Source: Rhizobiales bacterium Ga0077524 (GTDB lineage: Bacteria > Pseudomonadota > Alphaproteobacteria > Rhizobiales > Hyphomicrobiaceae). From it: 64,000 nt of DNA. The translations under genes and the position numbers were made by a program. This document shows positions 9,083-18,655 of the stretch, one piece after another. The stretch is from positions 39,512 through 103,511 of the forward strand of contig LNDR01000415.1 in assembly GCA_001464755.1 (NCBI GenBank). The letters are read 5' to 3'. The notes beneath the pieces were generated by a model that was not told the DNA's origin, searched no databases, and worked only from the letters and a program-made list of their open reading frames with translations. Numbering within the stretch: position 1 is the stretch's first letter; the number at the start of each line of letters is the position of its first letter.

Positions 9083-9640
9083 TTAGACGATGAGTTTCAA
9101 AACCATCGCCGCGAATCGGCCAATTTCGATGAGCCCGAGGATCAGCGCGATCACGATCAAACAAAGGCCGGCTGCCAGGCACGAAGCAATTAGCCGCTCT
9201 TTAAGGCGGCTGTCTGGTGCACCGGATTTGCCAAGGTCGCTCAGCTTTACAAAGGGAACGGCCTCGATGGGCAGCTGCGTGGCATCATTGAGTTTTTCGG
9301 CCGCTCGTAATAACTCGATCGTGCCGTCAGGTGTAGTATGAGACGGGTCGCACCGTCGGGCTGCCTTTGGCATTGTTAGCCAGATCTGCGCGACACTCGC
9401 CTCGCGCCGACGATCCAGAAAGTGGCGGGCAAGTTCTCCACCCCTACCGTCCGTCGCACCGCTCAAGAGATAGTAGCGCCCGGCTTCATCGTCATCGCGC
9501 ATACCATCCAAGACGATCGCCAGTTTGCCGAATAAAGCAGGATCGTAGTTTGAGCTCGCAAGCCGACCCGTCAATATCTCCTTCGCTCGCCAAAGGCGAC
9601 CGTTAGAAATCTCGGCATCGATCCGAGAATAGTCCACCAC
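9083..9640 (-). CDS. Tail-anchored protein resembling the DUF6584 family
   Basis: A 185-residue protein when started at the GTG at 9640, which has AGGGGAG 5 nt upstream; the frame stays open further upstream but runs through a hairpin belonging to the pccB 3' region, so I rejected the longer form. The N-terminal half contains NGRLWRAKEILTGRL and AGRYYLLSGA, resembling DUF6584 proteins, which often occur as orphan or immunity-like genes. The C-terminus is a single hydrophobic helix (LAAGLCLIVIALILGLIEIG). Function unknown; the family call is from memory and moderate. Confidence 0.6.
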   Translation of the reverse strand: MVDYSRIDAEISNGRLWRAKEILTGRLASSNYDPALFGKLAIVLDGMRDDDEAGRYYLLSGATDGRGGELARHFLDRRREASVAQIWLTMPKAARRCDPSHTTPDGTIELLRAAEKLNDATQLPIEAVPFVKLSDLGKSGAPDSRLKERLIASCLAAGLCLIVIALILGLIEIGRFAAMVLKLIV

Positions 9641-9764
9641 TTTCACTCCCCTAAGATCACCGAACAATAGAGATTGAAAGAAACCAAACGTTAATATTCT
9701 AGCCACTGAGAGGGATATACTTGTAGCGAATCCCTGCTGGGGAATCGCCACCCCCCACCCCCGC

Positions 9765-9805
9765 GCGCATGGCGGCCGGCTCCCCGCAGGGGAGTCGCCA
9801 TGCGC
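9765..9805. terminator. Long imperfect hairpin at the 3' end of pccB
   Basis: Arms GCGCATGGC (9765-9773) and GCCATGCGC (9797-9805) enclose a second stem, CTCCCC (9780-9785) and GGGGAG (9789-9794) with loop GCA. It begins 3 nt after the pccB stop in the direction of pccB transcription. There is no T-run, so it is either a Rho-independent-like block or a 3'-end stabilising structure. A related but degenerate hairpin sequence is seen at 9730-9742. Confidence 0.45.
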
Positions 9806-9807
9806 CA

Positions 9808-11340
<1,533 letters not shown>

Positions 11341-11437
11341 GGCGAAAGCCGACCCCGGGTTGATTGACCTCAGGATCGGCTCTCTAGCACGGGCCGGGGG
11401 AACCGCAAATCAGGTGGCGGAGGCTTGGTTGAGCAGG

Positions 11438-11758
11438 TCAGTCCCTGACCGTGACCGCCGAGCGGACGCTCCTGATCAGGGTGAAGCCTGGCGCCGCGAC
11501 GAGGGCCAGGCCAACCGCGGTCGACTGGATGATCCGGGGCGGAAAGCCGTCGGCGGCACAGACGATGGCGAGATGCGCGATCCCGAACAGGCCACCACCA
11601 AGGAGCGCCAGGCCGATGCGGCGGACGAGGCCCGTGGCGGGTGCCCTGCTGGCAATGCGTGTCTCGAGCATCGGGAACAGGATTGCAAACAGCGCGCCGA
11701 ACACGAGGCTCTTGAGGGCGCAGGCCGCGATCACGGGGCCGAAGGCGATCTCCATCAT
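11438..11758 (-). CDS. Small membrane protein, unknown function
   Basis: A 106-residue protein starting MMEIAFGPV at 11758, preceded by AAGGAG at a spacing of 8 nt. Three hydrophobic stretches are visible: VIAACALKSLVFGALFAIL, IGLALLGGGLFGIAHLAIV and STAVGLALVAAPGFTLI. The order suggests three membrane helices. No motif of a known family was recognised. It may be divergently transcribed from the rhodanese gene at 12046. Confidence 0.6.
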   Translation of the reverse strand: MMEIAFGPVIAACALKSLVFGALFAILFPMLETRIASRAPATGLVRRIGLALLGGGLFGIAHLAIVCAADGFPPRIIQSTAVGLALVAAPGFTLIRSVRSAVTVRD

Positions 11759-12045
11759 GGCAGGTGCTCCTTGTTTGCGGCGCCAGCCGGCGGCCTTTGG
11801 TGAACCGCGATCAATTTGTATTGTGAGATCCACTTAGATGCAATACGTATCGTATCGATATGTGATCACGTTTTCGTGAGCAATGGACAGAGCAGAGGCG
11901 GACGGTGGGCCTCAAGGAGCTTTCATCGTTCGCTCTCGGAGGTGGCGGCACGGGCTGTTTCGGGCAGTGACGCCATGGTGAATTGTCCGCTAGACTGACC
12001 ACCAGCACGCCATAACAGCCAGCCACGCCAAGGAGCGCTCCGGCC
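11759..12045. other. Divergent intergenic region with an AT-rich palindromic tract
   Basis: 287 bp between the minus-strand membrane protein and the plus-strand rhodanese gene. An AT-rich island near 11810-11880 contains short palindromes (ATACGTAT at 11843-11850, and the sequence TATCGATA soon after, then TGATCA). These could be promoter/operator elements for both genes. No coding region was found here. Confidence 0.35.
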
Positions 12046-12462
12046 ATGCCGCAACAGATCACCAACGGCTTCAAGAAGATGCTCGAGAACGCCAAGGGTC
12101 AGATCGAGGAGATTGAGGCGACTGACGCCGTCAAACTGGCCGGCCGCGACGACGTGGTGCTGGTCGATCTTCGCGATCCTCGTGAGCTCGAGCGCGAGGG
12201 CAAGGTGCCCGGCGCCTTCCACTGCCCGCGCGGCATGCTCGAGTTCTGGATTGATCCGGAGAGCCCCTACCACAAGGCCCAGTTCGCCGAGGACAAGAAG
12301 TTCGTCTTCTTCTGCGCCGCCGGCTGGCGCTCGGCCCTCTCCGCCAAGACCGCCCAGGACATGGGCCTCAAGCCCGTCGCCCACATTCTCGGCGGCTTCA
12401 AGGGTTGGAAAGACGCCGGCGGCCCCGTCGAAGCCTACGAGATAAAGCACCCGAAGAAGTAG
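12046..12462 (+). CDS. Rhodanese-like sulfurtransferase
   Basis: A 138-residue single rhodanese domain. Core elements are VVLVDLRDPRELEREGKVPG, then the active-site loop FFCAAGWRSA in which Cys carries the persulfide, and ILGGFKGWKDAGGP at the end. No signal peptide, so cytoplasmic. Short stand-alone rhodaneses move sulfane sulfur or detoxify cyanide/sulfide; the partner is unknown. GGAGCGCTCC just upstream of the ATG includes a GGAG-like ribosome-binding site. Confidence 0.9.
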   Translation: MPQQITNGFKKMLENAKGQIEEIEATDAVKLAGRDDVVLVDLRDPRELEREGKVPGAFHCPRGMLEFWIDPESPYHKAQFAEDKKFVFFCAAGWRSALSAKTAQDMGLKPVAHILGGFKGWKDAGGPVEAYEIKHPKK

Positions 12463-12540
12463 GCGGGCCCATCGCCGCCGCGAACGGCCGCGCGCTCTCT
12501 CGCGTTCAAATGACGCGTTCGACCACGTTTTTGTCGCGTT

Positions 12541-12570
12541 CCGCTGCTTTGTCGGGGCGGACTGAGTGGC
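12541..12570. repeat. Degenerate copy of the palindromic repeat (possible)
   Basis: This segment shares 13 identical bases (GCTGCTTTGTCGG) with the fourth unit of the mraY-murD array at 28489-28521, and the following GGGCGGACTGAGTGGC is similar to the GGGCAACTGAAGGC of units 2 and 3. It lies 14 bp before the start of the TAXI-like gene. It looks like a decayed member of the same repeat family; statistical support needs a genome-wide search. Confidence 0.35.
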
Positions 12571-12584
12571 CATGGTGGAATGAT

Positions 12585-13988
12585 ATGCTGACGCAATTGC
12601 GGGCGGCCGGAGAGCGGCGCGATCCGGCTGGCCGTGGCGCAAAGCCACCAGTCGTCCGCTGGCTCATCGTATTGCTTGGGCTGGCTGTGGTCGCTTTTCA
12701 GGTCTGGTCATACGCCACGCGGCCATCGACGCTGACAATTGCCGTCGGACCGCCCGGCAGCAGCCGCGAGGCTTTCGTCGTGGCGCTCGCCAAATCTCTG
12801 GCCGAGAATGCGACGCCGCATCGAGTCAAGCTCGTGCCCGTCGGCAGCGCCGACGAGGCCGCAGCTTATCTCGACGACGACAAGGTCAAGCTCGCTGTCG
12901 TACGAAGTGATGAGGCCCGGAAGTTCGATGCCCGCTCGATCGCCATCGTAGACCGTCGCGCCGTGTTCTTAGTCGCCCGATCCAACGAACGCGTCGCGGC
13001 AGGTGTCTCGGAGGAATATGCGGGTGACGCCGGCGAAAAGCCTGCATTGCCCGAGGTGTTGAAGCCGGATCGCTTGCTCGGCAAGCGTATCGTCGTAGGA
13101 ATCGACGATCTCGGCTCGAATCGAGCCTTAGTGGCGAGACTGCTGGCACACTCGGGTCTAGCTGAGCCGGCCATTACCCTCACGGAAAGTCCATCGGCAA
13201 GCATCGCCGGATTGCTCGCGGAGAATAAGGCCGACGTCGCCGCGCTCGTGCTCGATGTCACCGAACCGGCGGCCCGCGCGTTGATGATGGGAATTTCCAA
13301 AGCCCTCTCGGGTGCCATCGCGATCGGTGGCCCGCCGTCGCCCGAGGCGCTCGCGGCGCTTTACCGCGATATCACTGTAACGAAGATTGCGGCCGGCATT
13401 TTCGGCGGTCTTCATCTCCTCCCGAGCCACCCGGTCTCGACGGTTGCCATAACTGACGAGTTGGTCGGCGATAGCGATCTATCCGATGCTGTCGCCGCGC
13501 AATTGACGAAAGCTATCCTCGAACGCCGCGGCCGCATGCTGGCAGAGAACGTGTCGTTTGAGATCGAATCTCCTCCGCTGGATGCACTGCGCCGTTACAT
13601 GCCGCACGCGGGTGTCGCGGCGCACCTGAACGAGCGCTCGACGTCATTCCTCGAGACATACTCGGACCAGATCTGGCTTGGCCTTTTTGCGCTCGGCCTG
13701 ATCGGCTCTTCGCTTGCCGGCCTATGGAACCGCCTTGGCCTTTTTGGCAGGGACGAGCCTGACGCGACGGCCGCCCGCATCGAGCAGCTCGCCGACGAAA
13801 TCGAGTCGGCGACGACGGTGGACGAGATCGACAATATGCGCGGCGAGTTGCGTAGGCTGGCCAATGCGCAACTCAAGATGGCGGTGAATGCTAAAAGCCC
13901 GAGTCTTGAATCCAAGCTCCCGGCGAACTGGTTCCAGACGCTGGACGATCTCGCGCTCCGTCGAGCGCAGGAACTCTCCAAGTCGTAG
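12585..13988 (+). CDS. Membrane-anchored TAXI/NMT1-like binding protein
   Basis: A 467-residue protein starting MLTQLRAAGERRD; GGTGGA lies 6 nt upstream of this ATG. An N-terminal hydrophobic helix (WLIVLLGLAVVAFQVWSYA) precedes a periplasmic-binding-protein domain beginning LTIAVGPPGSSREAFVVALA, the TAXI/NMT1 pattern. A second hydrophobic helix (IWLGLFALGLIGSSLAGLW) lies near residues 365-385, followed by a cytoplasmic-looking coiled segment. No TRAP permease is adjacent, so it may be a sensor or orphan receptor instead of a transporter part. Confidence 0.75.
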   Translation: MLTQLRAAGERRDPAGRGAKPPVVRWLIVLLGLAVVAFQVWSYATRPSTLTIAVGPPGSSREAFVVALAKSLAENATPHRVKLVPVGSADEAAAYLDDDKVKLAVVRSDEARKFDARSIAIVDRRAVFLVARSNERVAAGVSEEYAGDAGEKPALPEVLKPDRLLGKRIVVGIDDLGSNRALVARLLAHSGLAEPAITLTESPSASIAGLLAENKADVAALVLDVTEPAARALMMGISKALSGAIAIGGPPSPEALAALYRDITVTKIAAGIFGGLHLLPSHPVSTVAITDELVGDSDLSDAVAAQLTKAILERRGRMLAENVSFEIESPPLDALRRYMPHAGVAAHLNERSTSFLETYSDQIWLGLFALGLIGSSLAGLWNRLGLFGRDEPDATAARIEQLADEIESATTVDEIDNMRGELRRLANAQLKMAVNAKSPSLESKLPANWFQTLDDLALRRAQELSKS

Positions 13989-14032
13989 TGGTGGAATGTC
14001 CCATAGCGGCCTTGTCGGGAGTGGCTCCGTTC

Positions 14033-15964
14033 TCACGCCTCTCCGCCAGCAGAGTGCGATGTCCGTCCAGCAAGCCTGCGTAGACCTTCCACCGACTCCG
14101 GATTGACCAGCGAGCTGAGGTCGCCTGCGTCCTGGCCCAGCAGCGCGGCCCTCACCACCCGGCGCATGATCTTCATATTCCGTGTCTTCGGCAGGTCGCC
14201 GCAGAGCACCACCTGCTTCGGTCGGAAGGCGGTGCCGAGACCCTTCAAGACGGCGGCTGAAATCGTGTCGGCAGCGGTGTCCGTGGGCGCCGCCTCGCGC
14301 AGCACGCAGACGCACACGATGGCGGTGCCCTTGACCGGATCGGGCACACCGATCGCGGCCACCTCTTTCACGAGGCCGGTCGACAGCACGAGGCCTTCGA
14401 TCTCGGACGGTCCCGTCCGCTTACCGGCGATCTTCAACGTGTCGTCGGAGCGACCGAGGATGTAGTAGAAGCCGTCCGCATCGCGCATGGCGAAATCGCC
14501 GTGATGCCAGACGTTGGGCCATGTCGACCAATAGGTTTCGATGTAGCGAGCGTCGTCGTGCCAGAGCCCTTGCGTCAGGCCGATCGGCGCGCGCCGCATG
14601 ACCAACTCGCCGACCTCGCCGGGCTTGGCCTCCTGCCGCGTGAACGAGCCGGGTTTGATCGGATGCGTGACGACGGAGGTGAGAATGCCGCCCATCTCAG
14701 TGCCGCCAGAGAAGTTGACGATGGGCGTACGCTTCTTGCCGATCACCTCGAACAGCCAATGCCAGGCCTCGGGGGTCCATGCTTCCCCGGTCGAGCAGAA
14801 GACGCGCAGTGAATCGAGATCGTAGCGCCCCGCGTCGAACGACGGGTCGGCCATGAACGTCCGCGCGATCGTCGGCGCGATGCCGAGATAGCTGACGCGG
14901 TGGTCCGACACGATCCGCCAGATGCGATCGGAGCGCGGATAGTCCGGCGTGCCTTCGGCGAGGACCATCGTGCCGCCCATCAGCGTGGTCCCGTAGACCA
15001 GGATCGGCCCGACCAGCCAGCCCATGTCCGACATCCACAGGATGCGGTCACTCGGCTTGAACTCCATGCAGATGCCAAGATCGAGCACCGTCTTCACCGG
15101 GAAACCGCAGTGCGTGTGCACCACGCCTTTGGGCTTGCCGGTGGTGCCTGACGTGTAGACCAGCAGATACGGCGAGTCGGCCGGCATCGAGGCGGTCGAG
15201 CCGTCGCCTTCCGGACCCTGTGCGACCAGCTCGTGCCAATGATGGTCGACGCCGGGCGTCCAGCTGAGTTCGACATCCGCGCGATGGCAGACGATGACGT
15301 GCTGCAAGCTCGGCACGTCCGCCCGCACCTGATCGACCACGGGCTTGGCCGCGACCACCTTCCCGCGCCGGTACGAGCCGTCGACCGTGATCACCGCCTT
15401 GGCACAGGCATTGTTGAGCCGCGCGGCAACCGCGTCCGGCCCGAAGCCTGAGAACAGCGGCAGCACGATGCCGCCGATCTTGGGTACGGCGAGCAACGTC
15501 GTCACGGCCTCGGGCACATTGGGCAGGTACATGGCGACGACATCGCCGGTTCCGAGCCCCAAGCGCCGCAGCCCCGCGGCCAACCGGCAGGCCTCGTCAT
15601 CGAGCTCGCGGTAGGTTCGGGTCAGCCGCTCGCCATTCTCACCCAGCCATTCGAGTGCGGTTTTCTCGTAGGTCGGCGCCCCACGCCACTTGTCGAGGCA
15701 ATTGAGGGCGACGTTGGTCTCGGCCCCGATGCACCAGCGCGTGCGCTCGATGCCTTGTGAGGTGTCGATCGCCTGCGTGAAGGGCTTCGTGAAGCGGTAG
15801 TCGATGTGCTCGAGCAGCGACCGATAAAACGCCTCTGGCTGGTCGATGGACCAGCGCAGCAGATCATCGTAGTCGGTGCGGCCGCAGTATGAGATGAGCT
15901 TGGTGAGGTTGGCCTCGGCAACCATCTCGGGCGACGGCATCCAGGCGATCCCATGCTCCGCCAT
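14033..15964 (-). CDS. AMP-dependent acyl-CoA synthetase (acetyl/acetoacetyl-CoA synthetase-like)
   Basis: A 643-residue ANL-superfamily ligase. The AMP-binding motif is YTSGTTGKPKGVVH; the A5 region is NFSGGTEMGG and the hinge region YILGRSDDTLKIAGKR. The N-terminal cap and total length fit acetyl- or acetoacetyl-CoA synthetases. The A10 catalytic loop reads LPKTRNMKIMRR, where SG usually precedes the catalytic Lys, so NM replaces SG. The reaction would be acid + ATP + CoA to acyl-CoA; the natural acid is not determinable. It ends close to the convergent TAXI-like gene and lies 12 bp downstream of the disrupted hydrolase. Confidence 0.9.
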   Translation of the reverse strand: MAEHGIAWMPSPEMVAEANLTKLISYCGRTDYDDLLRWSIDQPEAFYRSLLEHIDYRFTKPFTQAIDTSQGIERTRWCIGAETNVALNCLDKWRGAPTYEKTALEWLGENGERLTRTYRELDDEACRLAAGLRRLGLGTGDVVAMYLPNVPEAVTTLLAVPKIGGIVLPLFSGFGPDAVAARLNNACAKAVITVDGSYRRGKVVAAKPVVDQVRADVPSLQHVIVCHRADVELSWTPGVDHHWHELVAQGPEGDGSTASMPADSPYLLVYTSGTTGKPKGVVHTHCGFPVKTVLDLGICMEFKPSDRILWMSDMGWLVGPILVYGTTLMGGTMVLAEGTPDYPRSDRIWRIVSDHRVSYLGIAPTIARTFMADPSFDAGRYDLDSLRVFCSTGEAWTPEAWHWLFEVIGKKRTPIVNFSGGTEMGGILTSVVTHPIKPGSFTRQEAKPGEVGELVMRRAPIGLTQGLWHDDARYIETYWSTWPNVWHHGDFAMRDADGFYYILGRSDDTLKIAGKRTGPSEIEGLVLSTGLVKEVAAIGVPDPVKGTAIVCVCVLREAAPTDTAADTISAAVLKGLGTAFRPKQVVLCGDLPKTRNMKIMRRVVRAALLGQDAGDLSSLVNPESVEGLRRLAGRTSHSAGGEA

Positions 15965-15976
15965 CTTGCGCCCTCC

Positions 15977-16824
15977 TCAGGCCTCGAGAAAGTCTCTCAC
16001 GGTCTTGATCTGGTTCGCTACGTTCAGCGCTGGCGCGTGCCCGCATCCCTCGATCTCGACGATCTTCGCCTTCGGGCCGCGCACCGTCATCTCGCGTGCC
16101 GCATCGGGGAGCAATAGATCGGACTCGACTCCGCGCAGTACCAGCGTCGGCGCCGTGATCCGATCCCAGTGCTCCCACTGCTCGTAGTCGCGCGGATGCA
16201 CGAACATCTGCCGCACGATGGCCGGGTCGTAATGCGTCGTGATCTTCCCCGATGGCAGCCGCCTGAGCGACGTCTCGGCCATGTGGCGCCATTGGGCGTC
16301 GGTGTGGTGTCCGAACGGCTTGTAGATCGTGCGGAAGTAGGCCTCCAGCTCGGTCACGGTGGCGAACTCGGGTGGGCTGCCGATGTAGGTCTTGATGCGC
16401 TCGTAGGGCGCCTGGGGGAAGGTCGGGCCGATATCGTTGATCACCAATTTACCGATCCGGCTCTTCAGCGTCGTCGCTGCCGCACGAATGCCGAGTGACC
16501 CGCCCATCGAAGTGCCCACCCAGTGCATTGTCGTGAAGCCGACTGCATCTGCAACCGACGCCGCGAGGCGGGCATAGACGTCGAGGCAATAATCCTCGTC
16601 CGGCTTGTCGCTCCACTCCGACAGCCCGCGCCCTATGGTGTCTGGGCAGACGATATGGAAACGGTCGGATAAGGCCGACGCGATCGCATCGAAATCGCGC
16701 CCCGTGCGGGCGAGCCCATCCCCGGCCGTCCCCACTCCATGTAATGGACCTCCCGGCCAAGAGCCTTGACATAGCGCGAGCGGGGCTGGCCTGCTTGCGT
16801 GTCGTGACCGGTCGGGCTCGTCAT
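15977..16824 (-). pseudogene. Alpha/beta hydrolase, frameshifted near the N-terminus
   Basis: From the ATG at 16824 the frame reads through REVHYMEWG, then loses homology. The remainder of the family (ARTGRDFDAIASALSDRFHI, nucleophile elbow GTSMGG, C-terminal GCGHAPAL) continues in another frame to 15977. The switch is near 16728-16731 and fits a one-base deletion. The usual VVMWHG oxyanion strand between the GDG and LARTG segments also appears absent near 16714. Either a pseudogene or a sequencing error; a shorter protein from an internal GTG would lack the oxyanion loop. It is followed after 12 bp by the acyl-CoA synthetase. Confidence 0.7.
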
Positions 16825-16928
16825 GGGGGTCTCCGTCGCGTGAAGGGCACGAAAGTCTCACACGCCATCCCGCATGCTGCCAAGACGCGGCTGCGATGGC
16901 ACGAGACCGAGACAGGGAGAGACTGCGC

Positions 16929-17561
16929 ATGCCATACGCGTTCCGGCCGGATCTGAGGGGACGCCTCGCCGGCAACATCGGCGCGTTCGAGCGGCGCCCC
17001 ATCGAGGATCCCGAGCTGCGGCGCGCGGGTGTCGCCATCGTCGTCGTGAAGAGCGACACGGGCGACGAGGCGTGCATACTGCTTACGAAGCGGCCCGAGA
17101 GCCTGCGGCGCCATGCCGGCCAGTGGGCGTTGCCGGGCGGGCGCCTTGACGACGGCGAGACGCCGGAGCAGGCCGCGCTCCGGGAGTTGCACGAGGAGTT
17201 GCGCCTCGAACTGCAGCCGGACGCCATACTTGGCATCCTCGACGACTATCCCACCCGATCGGGCTTCCGCATCACACCTGTTGTCGTCTGGGGCGGCGTG
17301 GTGAAGCACATCGACCCCGATCCCGTCGAGGTCGCTTTTGCGGTCCGCATTCCCTTCAGCCAGCTCGATAGCCCGAACATTCCGCGCCTCAGGCCGACGG
17401 AGGAGGGCAAGCCTCCCGTGCTCTCGGCGCCGCTGCCGATCATGGGCAGCGAGGTGTTCGCGCCGACCGCCGCCATGCTCTACCAATTCCGCGAGGTCGC
17501 GATGCGCGGGCTGGCGACGCGCGTCGCCCATTTCGATCAGCCGCGCTTTGCGTGGAAGTGA
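16929..17561 (+). CDS. Nudix hydrolase (CoA pyrophosphatase-like)
   Basis: A 210-residue protein starting MPYAFRPDLRG, with GGGAGAG 7 nt upstream; an ATG at 16896 is less likely. The Nudix box spans residues 71-93: Gly71, Glu77, REL at 85-87 and EE at 89-90. The usual Gly after EEx is Arg92. The residues before it (ILLTKRPESLRRHAGQWALPGG) resemble CoA/NDP-sugar pyrophosphatases of the NUDT7/8 group. It hydrolyses a nucleoside diphosphate linked to another group; CoA is a plausible substrate given the acyl-CoA genes nearby. Confidence 0.88.
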   Translation: MPYAFRPDLRGRLAGNIGAFERRPIEDPELRRAGVAIVVVKSDTGDEACILLTKRPESLRRHAGQWALPGGRLDDGETPEQAALRELHEELRLELQPDAILGILDDYPTRSGFRITPVVVWGGVVKHIDPDPVEVAFAVRIPFSQLDSPNIPRLRPTEEGKPPVLSAPLPIMGSEVFAPTAAMLYQFREVAMRGLATRVAHFDQPRFAWK

Positions 17562-17567
17562 GAGGCC

Positions 17568-18554
17568 ATGCAAGAGATCAAGCTTGATGTCGTCGGTGAG
17601 GATCTATCCGTCGATCTGGCCCCGTGGGGTCGCATTCACGTGCGCAACAAGCGCCCGGCAGGCGTCGAGCGGTTCGCGGCCGACAAGGTGGTCATCTTCC
17701 AGCACGGCGCCACCTATGGCGGCGAGGCCTTCGACCTGCCCTTCGGCGGCATGTCGTGGATGGACTATGTAGCCGCCCGCGGCTTCGATTGCTACTACCT
17801 CGACCTTCCAGGATATGGTCGTTCGCAGCGCCCGCCCCAGATGGACGAGCCAGCCGACCGCAGTCCGCCCTTCATGCGTACCCCCGACGCCGCCGGCTGC
17901 CTCGGTGCCGTGGTCGACTTCGTCCGCGCCCGCCGCGGTGTCGGGAAAGTCTGCCTCGTCGGCTGGTCTTGGGGTACGGCGATCACCAGCTTCTACACGG
18001 CCGGCCACAACGACGCCGTCGAGCGCCTGACGCTCTACGCGCCCGTCTGGGATCGGTCGGGCTCGAGCCCATCCGCGATCCATGTCGAAGGCAAGGTCGG
18101 CGCCTATCGCACCGTTGATCGAGAAGCCACGCTCAAGCGCCGCCTCGGCGGCCTCGATGACCGGCAGAAGGTCAACATCATCCCGGCCGGTTGGTTCGAC
18201 CAATGGTGGAAGGCTGTCTCTGCAACCGATCCCAAAGGCGGCGGCAAGACCGTCCGCGCCCCGAACGGCGTCGTGCTCGATGGCATCGAGTATTGGAGCG
18301 CCGGTAAGCCTTTGTATGATCCTGCGCGCATCACCGTGCCATTGCTTGTCGTGGTCGGCGAATGGGACCACGATACGCCCCGCTCCATGGCCGAGACCGT
18401 GTTTCCACTCTTCACCAAGGCTCCCTGGAAGCGCCTCTCCGTCCTTGGCGGCGGCACTCACGCCATGCTGATGGAGCGCAACCGCATTCTCCTGTTCCGC
18501 AGCGTCCAGCAGTTCCTCGAGGAGCCGCCGCCGGGGCCGGAGGTCTTGGCCTAG
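17568..18554 (+). CDS. Alpha/beta hydrolase
   Basis: A 328-residue alpha/beta-hydrolase 6 bp downstream of the Nudix gene, so probably in the same transcript. Visible are the oxyanion region VIFQHGATYGGEAFD, the strand LDLPGYGRSQRP, the nucleophile elbow GWSWGT with Ser134, a likely acid in VVGEWDHDTP and the catalytic His in GGGTHAML. The cap region is longer than in simple esterases. No signal peptide. Substrate unknown. Confidence 0.85.
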   Translation: MQEIKLDVVGEDLSVDLAPWGRIHVRNKRPAGVERFAADKVVIFQHGATYGGEAFDLPFGGMSWMDYVAARGFDCYYLDLPGYGRSQRPPQMDEPADRSPPFMRTPDAAGCLGAVVDFVRARRGVGKVCLVGWSWGTAITSFYTAGHNDAVERLTLYAPVWDRSGSSPSAIHVEGKVGAYRTVDREATLKRRLGGLDDRQKVNIIPAGWFDQWWKAVSATDPKGGGKTVRAPNGVVLDGIEYWSAGKPLYDPARITVPLLVVVGEWDHDTPRSMAETVFPLFTKAPWKRLSVLGGGTHAMLMERNRILLFRSVQQFLEEPPPGPEVLA

Positions 18555-18655
18555 GCAGGCCGACGTCCCTATTGTCCTATTCACAACACCCCGCGGATGC
18601 GGAAAGCTCTCCAAAGCGGCTACCGCCAAGCACACACGTCAGGAATCTGATCGCC

